Assembly (NCBI RefSeq): GCF_900128425.1
Contig: NZ_LT635782.1
Location: 535,359-599,358, forward strand
DNA: 64,000 nucleotides
Direction of reading: 5' to 3'
Source: Anaerococcus urinomassiliensis
GTDB lineage: Bacteria > Bacillota > Clostridia > Tissierellales > Peptoniphilaceae
Every line of letters starts with the position of its first letter. Position 1 is the stretch's first letter. Under the pieces are notes generated by a model. The model saw nothing but the letters and a program-made list of their open reading frames with translations. It did not search any database and was not told the origin of the DNA. Made by a program: the position numbers and the translations under genes. Of this stretch, positions 17,021 through 25,801 are shown piece by piece.

Positions 17021-17712
17021 TGAATGATAAAAAAAGATTAATGGATATCATAAATTTGATAGATTATGGCAAAAATGTCATAGATGTAGGAACCGATCAT
17101 GGATTGGTTCCTTTATATTTAGCGAAAAATAATATCAGCTCAAATATTTGGGCTACGGATATATCAGCACCATCTTTAAAAAAGCTTGAAGACCAATTGG
17201 ATAGTAAGCTGTCAAAGATAATAAAAACTAAGGTGACAGATGGATTTAAGGGTATAGAAAAAGAAGATAATCAAATCGCCATCATTGCAGGCATGGGAGG
17301 AAATACTATTGTTGAGATTATACAATCGAGTATGCAATTTGCCCAAAATCTTGACTATATGATTTTAGAATCAAATATTGCAAGTGAAAAACTAAGATTA
17401 TTTTTATACGAGAATAACTTTGATCTTATGAGAGACTTTTTATCCTTTGAAAATGAAAAATATTATGATATTTTGCAAGTAAAATATGGGAATAGGAAAG
17501 AAATGAAAATTTCTGATATGTATTATGGCTTTGAAAATATTGAAAATAGGAATCACTTATTAGAAGAAAAGTTAGTTATTGATCGTAAGAAAAATTTAAT
17601 CTTTAGAGAAAATATCATTAAAAATTCTAAAAATAATGATGGTTTAGAAAAAATAAACGAAAGATTAAAAGCTATAGATGAGGTTTATGAAAGATGGAAA
17701 TTAGAGAACTAA
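17020..17712 (+). CDS. trmK: tRNA (adenine(22)-N1)-methyltransferase
   Basis: A 230-residue SAM-dependent methyltransferase of the TrmK/COG2384 family, which methylates A22 of tRNAs. The SAM-binding region reads NVIDVGTDHGLVPLYLA, with IAGMGGNTIVEII in the middle and ILESNIASEKLR following. The ATG overlaps the rpoD stop codon by one base, and the 3' end overlaps the next gene by 19 bp. The position after rpoD is the standard Firmicutes arrangement. Confidence 0.92.
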   Translation: MNDKKRLMDIINLIDYGKNVIDVGTDHGLVPLYLAKNNISSNIWATDISAPSLKKLEDQLDSKLSKIIKTKVTDGFKGIEKEDNQIAIIAGMGGNTIVEIIQSSMQFAQNLDYMILESNIASEKLRLFLYENNFDLMRDFLSFENEKYYDILQVKYGNRKEMKISDMYYGFENIENRNHLLEEKLVIDRKKNLIFRENIIKNSKNNDGLEKINERLKAIDEVYERWKLEN

Positions 17713-18464
17713 TAGATAAATTATGTGAAAAATATCCACTGGATTTGCAAGAAGACTGGGATAATTCAGGGCTTCAGATTGGGAATCTGGACAAAGAGTT
17801 AAAAAATGTATTGATTAGTTTAGATTTGGAAGAAGAGGGTGTGGATATGGCTATAGAAAATGATTGCAACCTAATTATCACCCATCATCCATATTTATTT
17901 AATGGCACAAAATCAATAGATTTTACTGATTCTTTTTACAATCGCCTCGAAAAAGTAATAAAAAATGACATCAGTGTCTTTGCTATGCATACAAATCTAG
18001 ACATTGCAGCAGATGGCCTTAATGATAATCTTTGTCAAATACTAGATATCCAAAAAGCACAAGTCTTAGAACTAGATAAGGATCTAGGATTAGGTAGATA
18101 TGGAGAGATAGAAAAGACAAAGGCAAAAGATTTTGCTAGGAAAGTAAAAGAAATCCTTAAAGCTAATGAACTAGTATGCTACGGCGATATGGAAAAAGAA
18201 ATTTCAAAAGTAGCAGTTTGTGGGGGAGCTGGCTCATCGCTCTTTGATGATGCTATTATCCAAGGATGTGATCTAATGATTACAGGTGATGTTTCTTATC
18301 ATATGGGTATGGACTATGCTAATAGGGGTCTAGTAATAATTGATCCAGGTCATTTTGCTAGCGAAAATCATATAATTTACAAACTAGAAAATATCATAAA
18401 TGAAAAGACTAAAAATAAAGTTTACACATATTCTAAAGGGGATTATTTTAGAACCTTTATTTAA
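17694..18464 (+). CDS. Nif3-like dinuclear metal-centre protein
   Basis: A 256-residue member of the NIF3/YqfO family. It has the family signatures EDWDNSGLQIG, ITHHPYLFNGTKSI, FAMHTNLDIAADGLND and DPGHFASENHII, whose His, Asp and Glu residues bind two metal ions. The family is often labelled GTP cyclohydrolase 1 type 2, but its cellular role is unsettled. This version lacks the ~100-residue PII-like insert of B. subtilis YqfO. It overlaps trmK by 19 bp. Confidence 0.9.
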   Translation: MEIRELIDKLCEKYPLDLQEDWDNSGLQIGNLDKELKNVLISLDLEEEGVDMAIENDCNLIITHHPYLFNGTKSIDFTDSFYNRLEKVIKNDISVFAMHTNLDIAADGLNDNLCQILDIQKAQVLELDKDLGLGRYGEIEKTKAKDFARKVKEILKANELVCYGDMEKEISKVAVCGGAGSSLFDDAIIQGCDLMITGDVSYHMGMDYANRGLVIIDPGHFASENHIIYKLENIINEKTKNKVYTYSKGDYFRTFI

Positions 18465-18506
18465 TATATATTTTACAAATATATTATAAAGAGTAAAATA
18501 TAGTTT

Positions 18507-18838
18507 GGAGTAGATCAGACAATCGCGGCATAGTACGAGGAAAGTCCGTGCACCACAGAGCAGGATGCTTGATAACGTCAAGTAGGAGTGATCTTCAGGC
18601 AAGTGCAACAGAAAGTATACCGCCAAATTTTTGGTAAGGTTGGAATGGCGAGGTAAGAGCTCACCAGCTATATGGTGACATATAGGCTATGTAAACCCCA
18701 TCCGGTGCAAGAACGAAGGGATGACAAACAAAGCTTGCTCGGCTTTGATCCAGAATGGTTGTTCGCTTGAGCTTATTGGCAACAATAAGCCTAGATAGAT
18801 GATTGTCTAATACAGAACACGGCTTATAGATTTGCTCC
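18507..18838 (+). ncRNA. rnpB: RNase P RNA
   Basis: This is the catalytic RNA that matures tRNA 5' ends. The conserved P4 region GAGGAAAGTCCGTGCACC is present near the 5' end (about 18557-18574). An ACAGAA segment occurs mid-molecule, and the 3' part carries ACAGAACACGGCTTATAG, which pairs to complete P4. The ends GGAG (18507) and CTCC (18838) form P1. The length of about 330 nt is normal. Confidence 0.95.
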
Positions 18839-18890
18839 CTACATAATAGTTACAAATTGTAACCAAAAAAAATCGAAATATTTTTTATTT

Positions 18891-18972
18891 ACACTTTTGG
18901 CAAATAATTTACAATTTAAACTTAGGTATAAAGCTTAAAATTGTAAGTTTTTACCCTAAGTGTAATTTTTTT
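18891..18972 (+). terminator. Long imperfect hairpin followed by a T-run
   Basis: ACACTT (18891) pairs with AAGTGT (18958-18963), and TTACAATTTAA (18909-18919) pairs with TTAAAATTGTAA (18935-18946) inside it; TTTTTTT follows. It is probably the rnpB terminator. A smaller hairpin GTTAC/GTAAC sits at 18849-18863. Confidence 0.5.
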
Positions 18973-18983
18973 GTAACTAATTG

Positions 18984-19012
18984 TTGACTATTTTGTTAAT
19001 TTGGTATAGAAT
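18984..19012 (+). promoter_or_regulatory. Candidate promoter of the NlpC/P60 gene
   Basis: TTGACT (18984-18989) and TAGAAT (19007-19012) have a 17-bp spacer. The transcript would have a leader of about 55 nt containing AAGGAGAGG before the ATG. Confidence 0.55.
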
Positions 19013-19072
19013 ATAGTAAGATTTTAATTCATAAAGGAATACCAAACTATTTAAGGAGAGGATTTTACACTA

Positions 19073-20767
19073 ATGAATAAAAAAAATATAGGAGCTGCTT
19101 TATCTGTTATAGCAGCTGTAACTGCAGGAGCAACAGCATATGCTTCTACAGTAAATAATTTAGATTCTGATAAAAATACTAATTCTATGATTAGTCCATC
19201 TTATACAGAAAATAACGATTATCTTAACTTTATACAAGCTGACTATACAAAAGATCTTAAAAATACAGCAATAGCAAAAGAAAAAAGAATTCACAAGAAT
19301 ACAAAAGACGATGAAGAAAAAATTGCTAAAATAGAAGAAGCTGCCAATAAAATCGTTGCTGAAAAACTTATTTCAATTGAAGAAACTACATATGAAGATG
19401 AAGAAAATGCAGATGTAGAAAAAGAAGACATAGTATCTACAGAAGAAGTTTCTGAACAAGAAGTCGCTGTAAATGAAGAAGTTGACGATAATCAACTAGT
19501 AGTTTATAAAGACGTAAATCTTGATAGCGCAATCGAAAATATCAATGAAGAAGAATTGGTTGAAAATGGACAAAGTGATATTGAATCACAAGTGGAATAT
19601 CTAGATAGCAATGAAGCTGTAAGCACTGAAGCTGAGAACAATGAAGTTTTAATTAACGAAAGTGAAAATCAAGTAGATGACAGCAATACAGAAGTTATCG
19701 AAGAAACTCCAGCTGAAGTTATAAATGAACTTGTAAAATACATCAACACTCAAGCATTAAATGTAAGAAGTAGCAAATCTTTTGAAGATTCTTCAAACAT
19801 AGTAAAAACATTAGCAGCTGGTGAACAAATCAGTGGAACAGTTGATGGTGAGTGGTTTAAGACCAATGACGGTTATGTTAAACTAGCTTATTTAAGTGAT
19901 TCATACCCACAAGAACTTATTGATTCATTAAATAATAACGATAAGCAAGAAGAAGTTTCTGAAGTTGAAGAAACAAATGAAGCTAATGAAGAAACTCAAA
20001 CTGAAGAAGTAGTAGAAGAAAATTCAACTAATACAGAAACCCAAGTAGAAGAAGTAGTTGAAAATAACAAGGCTAGTGAACAAGTGCAAGAAGAAGTTAT
20101 TCCTGAAGTAAAAGGCCAAGCATTTACTGGCTGGGTTTACAATACAAATGTACTTAACGTACGTGACAAAGCTGTTAGCGGAAATATTGTTGGTACACTA
20201 AGTAAGGGTACAAAAGTTTCTGGTGAAATAGCTGACGGTTGGGTTAAATTTGATTTTAATGGAAAAACTTCATACGTTTCTTCAAGCTATCTAACAACTG
20301 AAGAAATTAAGGAAGAAGCAAAAGCACTTGCAGAAGAAGTAAAAGATGAACAAGAAGTAGCTGTAGAACAAGTACAAAAACCTGCAGTAAATAACAATGG
20401 CCTTTCAGCTGCAAATATTGCTGGCCAATTTGTTGGCTATCCATATGTTTGGGGATCATCTAATCCATCTGTTGGTTTTGACTGCTCAGGCCTAGTAGTT
20501 AATACTTATAGGCAGCTTGGGGTAAGCTTACCTCACTCTTCAGCTGCACAGTTTAATACTGGATATGCTGTAGACTACAATAGCTTACAACCAGGAGACT
20601 TAATATTCTTTGCCATCAAGGGCGGTGGAATTGACCACGTTGGTATTATAACAAGCTCAGATGGTACATTTATTCATGCTTCAACACCAAGATCTGGTGT
20701 AAGATATGATAATGTTTATAATAATTATTATCAAAATACATTCAGAGGTGCTAGAAGAATTTTCTAA
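19073..20767 (+). CDS. Secreted peptidoglycan hydrolase, two SH3 domains plus NlpC/P60
   Basis: A 564-residue exported protein. Residues 1-25 form a signal peptide (AAVTAGATAYAS). A long Glu-rich low-complexity region follows. Two bacterial SH3-type domains begin at YINTQALNVRSSKS and WVYNTNVLNVRDKA, separated by another Glu/Thr/Val-rich linker. The C-terminal NlpC/P60 domain has the catalytic Cys in GFDCSGLV and His in GGIDHVGII. Such enzymes cut D-Glu/meso-DAP or equivalent bonds in stem peptides, often at daughter-cell separation. Its own promoter and terminator make it monocistronic. Confidence 0.93.
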   Translation: MNKKNIGAALSVIAAVTAGATAYASTVNNLDSDKNTNSMISPSYTENNDYLNFIQADYTKDLKNTAIAKEKRIHKNTKDDEEKIAKIEEAANKIVAEKLISIEETTYEDEENADVEKEDIVSTEEVSEQEVAVNEEVDDNQLVVYKDVNLDSAIENINEEELVENGQSDIESQVEYLDSNEAVSTEAENNEVLINESENQVDDSNTEVIEETPAEVINELVKYINTQALNVRSSKSFEDSSNIVKTLAAGEQISGTVDGEWFKTNDGYVKLAYLSDSYPQELIDSLNNNDKQEEVSEVEETNEANEETQTEEVVEENSTNTETQVEEVVENNKASEQVQEEVIPEVKGQAFTGWVYNTNVLNVRDKAVSGNIVGTLSKGTKVSGEIADGWVKFDFNGKTSYVSSSYLTTEEIKEEAKALAEEVKDEQEVAVEQVQKPAVNNNGLSAANIAGQFVGYPYVWGSSNPSVGFDCSGLVVNTYRQLGVSLPHSSAAQFNTGYAVDYNSLQPGDLIFFAIKGGGIDHVGIITSSDGTFIHASTPRSGVRYDNVYNNYYQNTFRGARRIF

Positions 20768-20780
20768 GAAAACAACATTT

Positions 20781-20805
20781 AAAACGTCCATATGGGCGTT
20801 TTTTT
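20781..20805 (+). terminator. Intrinsic terminator after the NlpC/P60 gene
   Basis: AAAACGTCCA and the complementary GGGCGTTTT form the stem, followed by a T-run. Confidence 0.88.
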
Positions 20806-20817
20806 AATGGAGATATG

Positions 20818-21603
20818 ATGGAATTATTAAATACTGAAAAATTAAAAAAGCAGATAATTGATAAATTAGAAAAGACCCAAATAAATAATAAGATACTTAT
20901 ATTGTCAATGAATCCAAGTAGTGAGGAGATGTCATATAAGAATTTTATTATAAAAAAATGCCAACAATTCGGTATTGATTATGTGGACAAAGAATTCGAC
21001 TCGGATGTCAATCCTAGTGAGATTATCGATTTTGCTAATGGTTTTGACAAAGAAGATGGATTTATATTATTGTTACCATTCGATAATTATAAGTTCTTAG
21101 ATGAAGTACGTACAGGAATTAAAATAAAAGACTTAGATGGATTTACCTACACTTCTCAAGGTAAAGCATTGAATGGATATCTTGAATATCTGCCAGCCAC
21201 CCCCAAGGCTATAGCCAAGTTTTTACAATCTATTACTGATGTAAAAGGGAAAAACATCACTATAGCAAATAGAAATACTCTAATAGGTTTGCCATTAGCA
21301 ACCTATTTATCAAGATCTAGAGCTACGGTTAGCATCATAAATAGTATAAGCAAAAATCAAAAAGATTTAATATATAATTCTGATATTTTCATATCAGCAA
21401 TTGGTAGAGCTAATCACTATGATAAATCTTATTTTAGAGATGGACAAATCCTCATAGATGTTGGAACATCCTATGTTAATGGTATGATAGTAGGTGATAT
21501 TGATTACCAAGATTTAAGTGATTTAGATATAGAAGTACTAACAAGCAAAAAGGGGATAGGGGCTTTAACTACCCTAACCCTCATTGAAGGCTTAATAAAT
21601 TAG
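20818..21603 (+). CDS. FolD-like protein lacking key catalytic residues
   Basis: This 261-residue protein has the two-domain layout of FolD (methylene-THF dehydrogenase/cyclohydrolase). The KDLDGF motif is kept, as are a Rossmann-like ITIANRNTLIGLPLATYL and LIDVGTSYVNGMIVGDI. However, the catalytic Lys of the YxxxK motif is Ile44 (Tyr40-Lys-Asn-Phe-Ile), the usual VQLPLP reads LLLPFD, and the C-terminal PGGVGPMT reads KKGIGALT. The family's catalytic Lys and Gln are both gone, so classical activity is doubtful. It may be a repurposed paralogue, or a real but very diverged enzyme. The start at 20818 places GGAG five bases upstream. Confidence 0.75.
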   Translation: MELLNTEKLKKQIIDKLEKTQINNKILILSMNPSSEEMSYKNFIIKKCQQFGIDYVDKEFDSDVNPSEIIDFANGFDKEDGFILLLPFDNYKFLDEVRTGIKIKDLDGFTYTSQGKALNGYLEYLPATPKAIAKFLQSITDVKGKNITIANRNTLIGLPLATYLSRSRATVSIINSISKNQKDLIYNSDIFISAIGRANHYDKSYFRDGQILIDVGTSYVNGMIVGDIDYQDLSDLDIEVLTSKKGIGALTTLTLIEGLIN

Positions 21604-21611
21604 GAGAAATA

Positions 21612-22601
21612 ATGCCACTAGTTGAAACAGATAAACAAATGGAAAGATACAAAGACTTTGTCAGAAATTCTCAATATGGCAAAGCAATGCAAGATCCAAA
21701 TTGGTCTAAGATTAAGGCTAATTGGACAAATGACTATGTATATGTTGAAAAAAATGGTCATATTGCAGGAGCAATGAGTATTATAGGCATAAAAAATGAC
21801 AATGGCAAGCATTTCTTATATGCACCTAGGGGACCAGTTTGTGATTTCAAAGATTACGACCTTGTAGTAGAATTAATTAAGGAAGCGGAAGTATTAGTTG
21901 ATAAATACGATGCCTTTCTTTTGAGAATGGATCCAGAAGTAGATTTTAATGAGAAGATAATCTATGAATATGAGAAAAGAGGGTATGATTTTAGGACCTA
22001 TGGCCTAGATAATCACGCCTTTACCCAACCTAGATATAATATGATTCTTGAAATTGCAAGTAATGATGAGGATACTTTATTTGAAAACTTTTCATCTGCT
22101 ACAAGAAGAAACATAAGGAAATCATACAGAAATGAGATAAAAACAGTCAGAGAAACTAACGAAAAGACAATTGATACCTTCTATGAGCTTACAACAATTA
22201 TGGCTGATAGGCAAGGGATAGGCCATAGACCGAAAGATTATTTCCAAAGATTATGTGACCATATGGGTGGCGAAATTTTCACTTCGTATTATAAGGGCGA
22301 GCCACTATCATCTTCGCTCTTAGTTGCTTATAACGACAAAGTATATTACCTTTATGCTGCTAGTTCTAACGACCATAGAAATAAGATGCCAAATTTCAAT
22401 ATGATATGGGAAGAAATAAAATGGTCAAAGGAAAATGGATATAAATACTTTGACTTTGGTGGAGTATTTTCTGTTGATAGCAAAGATGGTCTCTACAGAT
22501 TCAAAGAAGGCTTCTGCTATCCAGATAAGTACACTGCCTTTATAGGTGAACTAGATGTTGTTTATGATAGAGATAAGTACAATGAATTTATAACAAAATA
22601 A
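21612..22601 (+). CDS. FemAB-family peptidoglycan bridge aminoacyltransferase
   Basis: A 329-residue member of the FemX/FemAB family, which adds amino acids from aminoacyl-tRNA to the lipid II stem peptide. Typical segments are FLYAPRGPV, LRMDPEVDF, FTQPRYNMILEI, FSSATRRNIRKS, LYAASSNDHRNKMPNFNMIWEEIKWSKENGYKYFDFGGV and the C-terminal LYRFKEGF. It is a single GNAT pair without the coiled-coil arm of FemA. It follows the FolD-like gene by 8 bp and is preceded by AGGAG, so the two are probably co-transcribed. Confidence 0.9.
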   Translation: MPLVETDKQMERYKDFVRNSQYGKAMQDPNWSKIKANWTNDYVYVEKNGHIAGAMSIIGIKNDNGKHFLYAPRGPVCDFKDYDLVVELIKEAEVLVDKYDAFLLRMDPEVDFNEKIIYEYEKRGYDFRTYGLDNHAFTQPRYNMILEIASNDEDTLFENFSSATRRNIRKSYRNEIKTVRETNEKTIDTFYELTTIMADRQGIGHRPKDYFQRLCDHMGGEIFTSYYKGEPLSSSLLVAYNDKVYYLYAASSNDHRNKMPNFNMIWEEIKWSKENGYKYFDFGGVFSVDSKDGLYRFKEGFCYPDKYTAFIGELDVVYDRDKYNEFITK

Positions 22602-22690
22602 CCCTAAGGATTAAGAGAGCATATTTCCTAAGGTTGGATTATTATATCCAGCTTTAGGATGCAATCTAGTCCTTAGGATTTTTTTATAGA
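22602..22690. terminator. Structured bidirectional terminator between convergent genes
   Basis: An outer stem CCTAAGGA/TCCTTAGG encloses a 13-bp inner stem (CCTAAGGTTGGAT with ATCCAGCTTTAGG, two wobble pairs). A T-run follows on +. It lies exactly between the convergent FemAB and tpx genes. Confidence 0.7.
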
Positions 22691-23184
22691 CTTTTTGCAA
22701 CTTCTAATGCCTTTGTTATATCAGGCAAGTTTGTATTTTGATTTAGGTATTCAAGATGGCGAATTATTTTATTTTCATCAATGACAAATATAGCTCGATT
22801 TAACAAATTATATTCTTCTATCAAAACTCCATATGATTTTGCAAAGTCATTATATAAATAGTCAGACAAAAATACTATATTTTCAGATCCCTTTTCTCTA
22901 ACAAATCTTTGCTCAGCAAAGGGTAAATCATTAGAAATTGATATTATATAAAGCTTATCTTCCTTGCTAGCTTTATTTAACATGTAAGTTTGTAATTCAC
23001 AAATAGATGTATCAAGAGATGGAATAACTGATATAATAGTTACTCCGTGCATTTCTTTATAAAAATCATAATCTTCTAAGTCTTTAGTTAAAGCTTTGAA
23101 ATTGGGCGCTTTATCTCCTAATTTTAATTCTTCGCCAGCTAAGCTAATATCAAAGCTTCCAAACTTAGCTTTTCTTTTAGTCAT
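22684..23184 (-). CDS. tpx: Thiol peroxidase, apparently one-cysteine type
   Basis: A 166-residue peroxiredoxin of the Tpx subfamily that reduces hydroperoxides. The start MTKRKAKFGSFDISLAGEELKLGDKAPNF fits the family, and the peroxidatic Cys is Cys62 in SLDTSIC. The usual resolving Cys (position 95 in E. coli, RFC) is Val95 here (FAEQRFV), and no other Cys is present, so recycling must use an external thiol. Translation from 23184 has AAGGAG upstream; a longer frame to 23220 is unsupported. It stands alone and is convergent with the FemAB gene. Confidence 0.88.
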   Translation of the reverse strand: MTKRKAKFGSFDISLAGEELKLGDKAPNFKALTKDLEDYDFYKEMHGVTIISVIPSLDTSICELQTYMLNKASKEDKLYIISISNDLPFAEQRFVREKGSENIVFLSDYLYNDFAKSYGVLIEEYNLLNRAIFVIDENKIIRHLEYLNQNTNLPDITKALEVAKSL

Positions 23185-23244
23185 AATATTCTCCTTTTTG
23201 ATATTAAATACTACTACCACATATCTTATAATAAAAATTTATCA

Positions 23245-23273
23245 TTGTAAAGATGTGAGAATTAGGGTATAAT
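23245..23273 (+). promoter_or_regulatory. Candidate promoter of the L25 gene
   Basis: TTGTAA (23245-23250) and TATAAT (23268-23273) with a 17-bp spacer, 34 bp before the start codon. Confidence 0.6.
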
Positions 23274-23306
23274 TAGTCAGTATGAAAATATTATTAAGGA
23301 GGGAAT

Positions 23307-23969
23307 ATGGCAGACTTAGTTTTAAACGCAAATAATCGCCAAGCTATTGGAAAAAATAAAGTTAACAAATTAAGAGCTGAAGAATTAATTCCAGGCGTTA
23401 TCTATGCCAAAGGTGAAGATAATCTTAATGTACAATTCACAACAAGAGATTTCGATAAAATATTAAGGCAAGCTGGTACATCAACAATTATCACATTGGA
23501 TATTGAAGGTGATAAAAGAGATGTACTTATAAAAGATTACCAAACACACCCATACAAAAATCAATATCTACACGTAGATTTCCAAGCAATCAACCAAAAC
23601 GAAACAATCAGAGTATCTGTACCAGTTATTCTACTTGGTAGAGATGATATCAAGATTGATCAATCAGTATTGGTTCAAAATGTAGATACAATCGAAGTTG
23701 AATGTTTACCAAAATACATTCCACAAACAGCAGAAACAGATGTTACTGATATTCAAATTGGTGATATAAGAACTGTAGCTGACCTTGATATCTTTGGAAA
23801 TGAAGACATCACAATACTAGCTGAAGACGACGATGTTATCTGCTCATTACAAGAAGTTCAAGAAGTTGAAATTCCTGAAGATGAAGATAGCGAAGATGTA
23901 GATGCAGCTGATGTTCCAACTGTTGATGAAACAGAAGAAGGCGAAGAATCAAGTGAAGATGCTGAATAA
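23307..23969 (+). CDS. rplY: Ribosomal protein bL25, long CTC form
   Basis: A 220-residue L25/general stress protein CTC. The N-terminal ~90 residues are the 5S rRNA-binding domain (RQAIGKNKVNKLRAEELIPGVIYAKG, DVLIKDYQTHPYKNQYLHVDFQAI). The TL5-type C-terminal domain follows (VSVPVILLG, VECLPKYIP, IQIGDIRTVADL). The tail is extremely acidic (last ~45 residues). It is monocistronic with its own promoter and terminator. Confidence 0.95.
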   Translation: MADLVLNANNRQAIGKNKVNKLRAEELIPGVIYAKGEDNLNVQFTTRDFDKILRQAGTSTIITLDIEGDKRDVLIKDYQTHPYKNQYLHVDFQAINQNETIRVSVPVILLGRDDIKIDQSVLVQNVDTIEVECLPKYIPQTAETDVTDIQIGDIRTVADLDIFGNEDITILAEDDDVICSLQEVQEVEIPEDEDSEDVDAADVPTVDETEEGEESSEDAE

Positions 23970-23976
23970 TTAATTT

Positions 23977-23998
23977 AAAGACCTCAGGGTCTTTTTTT
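23977..23998 (+). terminator. Intrinsic terminator after L25
   Basis: AAAGACC/GGGTCTTT stem followed by a T-run. Confidence 0.85.
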
Positions 23999-24035
23999 AT
24001 TTCCAAAAATTGCAAGCATTTGTTATAATAATAAT

Positions 24036-24659
24036 ATGAATGGAAAATTAATTGTTTTTGAAGGACCAGATGGTTCAGGCAAAACTACAATCTTAAATAA
24101 AGTAAACGAAATATTAATATCAAAAGGATACAAGACAAATTTACTAAGAGAGCCTGGTGGAACATTCATATCAGAAAAGATAAGAGATATAATCATTGAT
24201 AATGAAAATATAAATATGGATGCGAAAACTGAGGCCTTGTTATTTGCAGCAAGTCGAGCTCAGCTAGTAAGTGAGAAAATAAAACCACTTATAGACGCTG
24301 GTGAAATTATTTTATGTGATAGATTTGTCCTAAGTTCCCTCACTTATCAAGGAGTAGGAAGGGGTCTAGGTATTGAAGAAATAAAAACCATTAATGATTT
24401 TGCAACTGGTGGCTTAAAAGCTGATTTAACCGTATTTTTTAACATTGATTACAAAGAAGCCCTTATCAGAAAAAGAGCAAATTTCACTGCTGACAGATTA
24501 GAGAATGAAGAATTTGACTTTCACAAAAAAATCTTTGATGCTTATCTTGATATGGCAAAACTTTACCAAGACGAAATATGTGAAATAGATGCGAGCAAAT
24601 CAATTGATGAAGTAAGTAAATCCGCTTTGGATTTAATATTAAATATACTGGAGGATTAA
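24036..24659 (+). CDS. tmk: Thymidylate kinase
   Basis: The 207-residue dTMP kinase, supplying dTDP for DNA synthesis. The P-loop is FEGPDGSGKTT, the DR(F/Y) motif is DRFVLSSLTYQG, with LLREPGGTFISEKIR and the lid region KRANFTADRLE. It is the first gene of the compact tmk-darA-holB-ricT cluster conserved in Firmicutes; the next start codon directly follows its stop. Confidence 0.96.
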   Translation: MNGKLIVFEGPDGSGKTTILNKVNEILISKGYKTNLLREPGGTFISEKIRDIIIDNENINMDAKTEALLFAASRAQLVSEKIKPLIDAGEIILCDRFVLSSLTYQGVGRGLGIEEIKTINDFATGGLKADLTVFFNIDYKEALIRKRANFTADRLENEEFDFHKKIFDAYLDMAKLYQDEICEIDASKSIDEVSKSALDLILNILED

Positions 24660-24989
24660 ATGAAATTATTATTAGCCATTGTACAAGATGCAGATGTAAA
24701 TTTTTTGATGGACGCTCTAACAGAAAGTGGATATAGGGTAACCAGACTTTCTACAACGGGTGGTTTCTTAAAAAAAGGCAATACAACACTTTTAATAGGT
24801 GTAGAAGAAGAAAAACTTGATGAAGTATTAGCTGTTATAGAGAAAAATTGCAAGAGGAGAAACACTACAACAACAATTATCAACCCTTCTGCAGAAAGCT
24901 CACTTTTGACAAATACCGTACCTGTTGATATAACAGTTGGAGGAGCAACTATATTTATCCTAGATGTAGATCAATACATTAGATTATGA
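24660..24989 (+). CDS. Cyclic-di-AMP receptor, PII-like (DarA/PstA family)
   Basis: A 109-residue PII-like signalling protein of the DUF970 family. Typical segments are LLLAIVQDADVNFLMDALTESGYRVTRLSTTGGFLKKGNTTLLIGVEEEKLDEVL and the C-terminal VGGATIFILDVDQYIRL. Family members bind c-di-AMP as trimers. Downstream targets are not known. Placement between tmk and holB is the standard Firmicutes context. It overlaps holB by 4 bp (ATGA). Confidence 0.92.
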   Translation: MKLLLAIVQDADVNFLMDALTESGYRVTRLSTTGGFLKKGNTTLLIGVEEEKLDEVLAVIEKNCKRRNTTTTIINPSAESSLLTNTVPVDITVGGATIFILDVDQYIRL

Positions 24990-25801
24990 GTATCCTAGAA
25001 AGTCAGCTTAATAATAATCAATTATTTCATGCTTATATATTTGAAGGAGATAATGATAGTGATAATCTAAGCTTTGCAAAAGAATTTGCAAACCAAGTAT
25101 TTAAAACAAAAGGATTGGACATAGTTGGTGATTCTAATCCCGATTTATTTATAATTGACAACGATGATAATATCATAGACATAAATACCATTAGATTATT
25201 AAGTAAAGACATATCCCTAAGCCCAACAAATAAAAAGATAAAAATATATATAATACACAATGCTCAAAACTTAAGAGATGAGGGCTCAAATGCCCTATTA
25301 AAAACATTAGAAGAGCTCAAAGATTATAATATGATTATCTTTACCACGACTAATAGTAATCTGATGTTAAAAACTATTAGGTCAAGGTGTCAGATTATTA
25401 GCTTAGCCAATAACAAAAAAATATTTAATGTGGATATGGTAAAACTGTCATCAATCATAAAAGATATCTACCAAGGAAAACTTATTAGCTTTTATAAAAA
25501 TAAAGATTTTTTCTCAAGCTTCAAAGAAAATAAGCTAGATATTTTTGATGGATTCCTAGATTTATTTCAACTAATATTATTATATAAGTACAAAAAAGAT
25601 TTAAAAATAGGAGAAGATGTCAAATTTAATGTAAGATACTTAGAACAAATGACTTTTGATCAAATTGAAAATCATATTGAATTAGTAAATAAAGTAAAAA
25701 AGGGACTAAAAACAAATATTAATTATGATCTATCAATAGAAGAGATTATATTTAATATTTATAGGGGAGGAATGCTGCAAAGTGAACGTAGTTGGCGTTA
25801 G
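24986..25801 (+). CDS. holB: DNA polymerase III delta-prime-like subunit
   Basis: A 271-residue clamp-loader subunit. The N-terminal AAA+ domain lacks a true Walker A, as expected of delta prime. It contains DINTIRLLSKDISLSPTNKKIKIYIIHNAQNLRDEGSNALLKTLEEL, with the conserved SRC-type arginine motif in TIRSRCQII. The C-terminal half is poorly conserved. It overlaps its neighbours on both sides (4 and 20 bp), so translation is probably coupled. Confidence 0.88.
   Translation: MSILESQLNNNQLFHAYIFEGDNDSDNLSFAKEFANQVFKTKGLDIVGDSNPDLFIIDNDDNIIDINTIRLLSKDISLSPTNKKIKIYIIHNAQNLRDEGSNALLKTLEELKDYNMIIFTTTNSNLMLKTIRSRCQIISLANNKKIFNVDMVKLSSIIKDIYQGKLISFYKNKDFFSSFKENKLDIFDGFLDLFQLILLYKYKKDLKIGEDVKFNVRYLEQMTFDQIENHIELVNKVKKGLKTNINYDLSIEEIIFNIYRGGMLQSERSWR

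Noticed and set aside
18384..18626. 80-codon minus-strand frame across the start of the RNase P RNA
   Set aside because: It lies over the conserved rnpB 5' region and the end of the nif3 gene, with no start signal.
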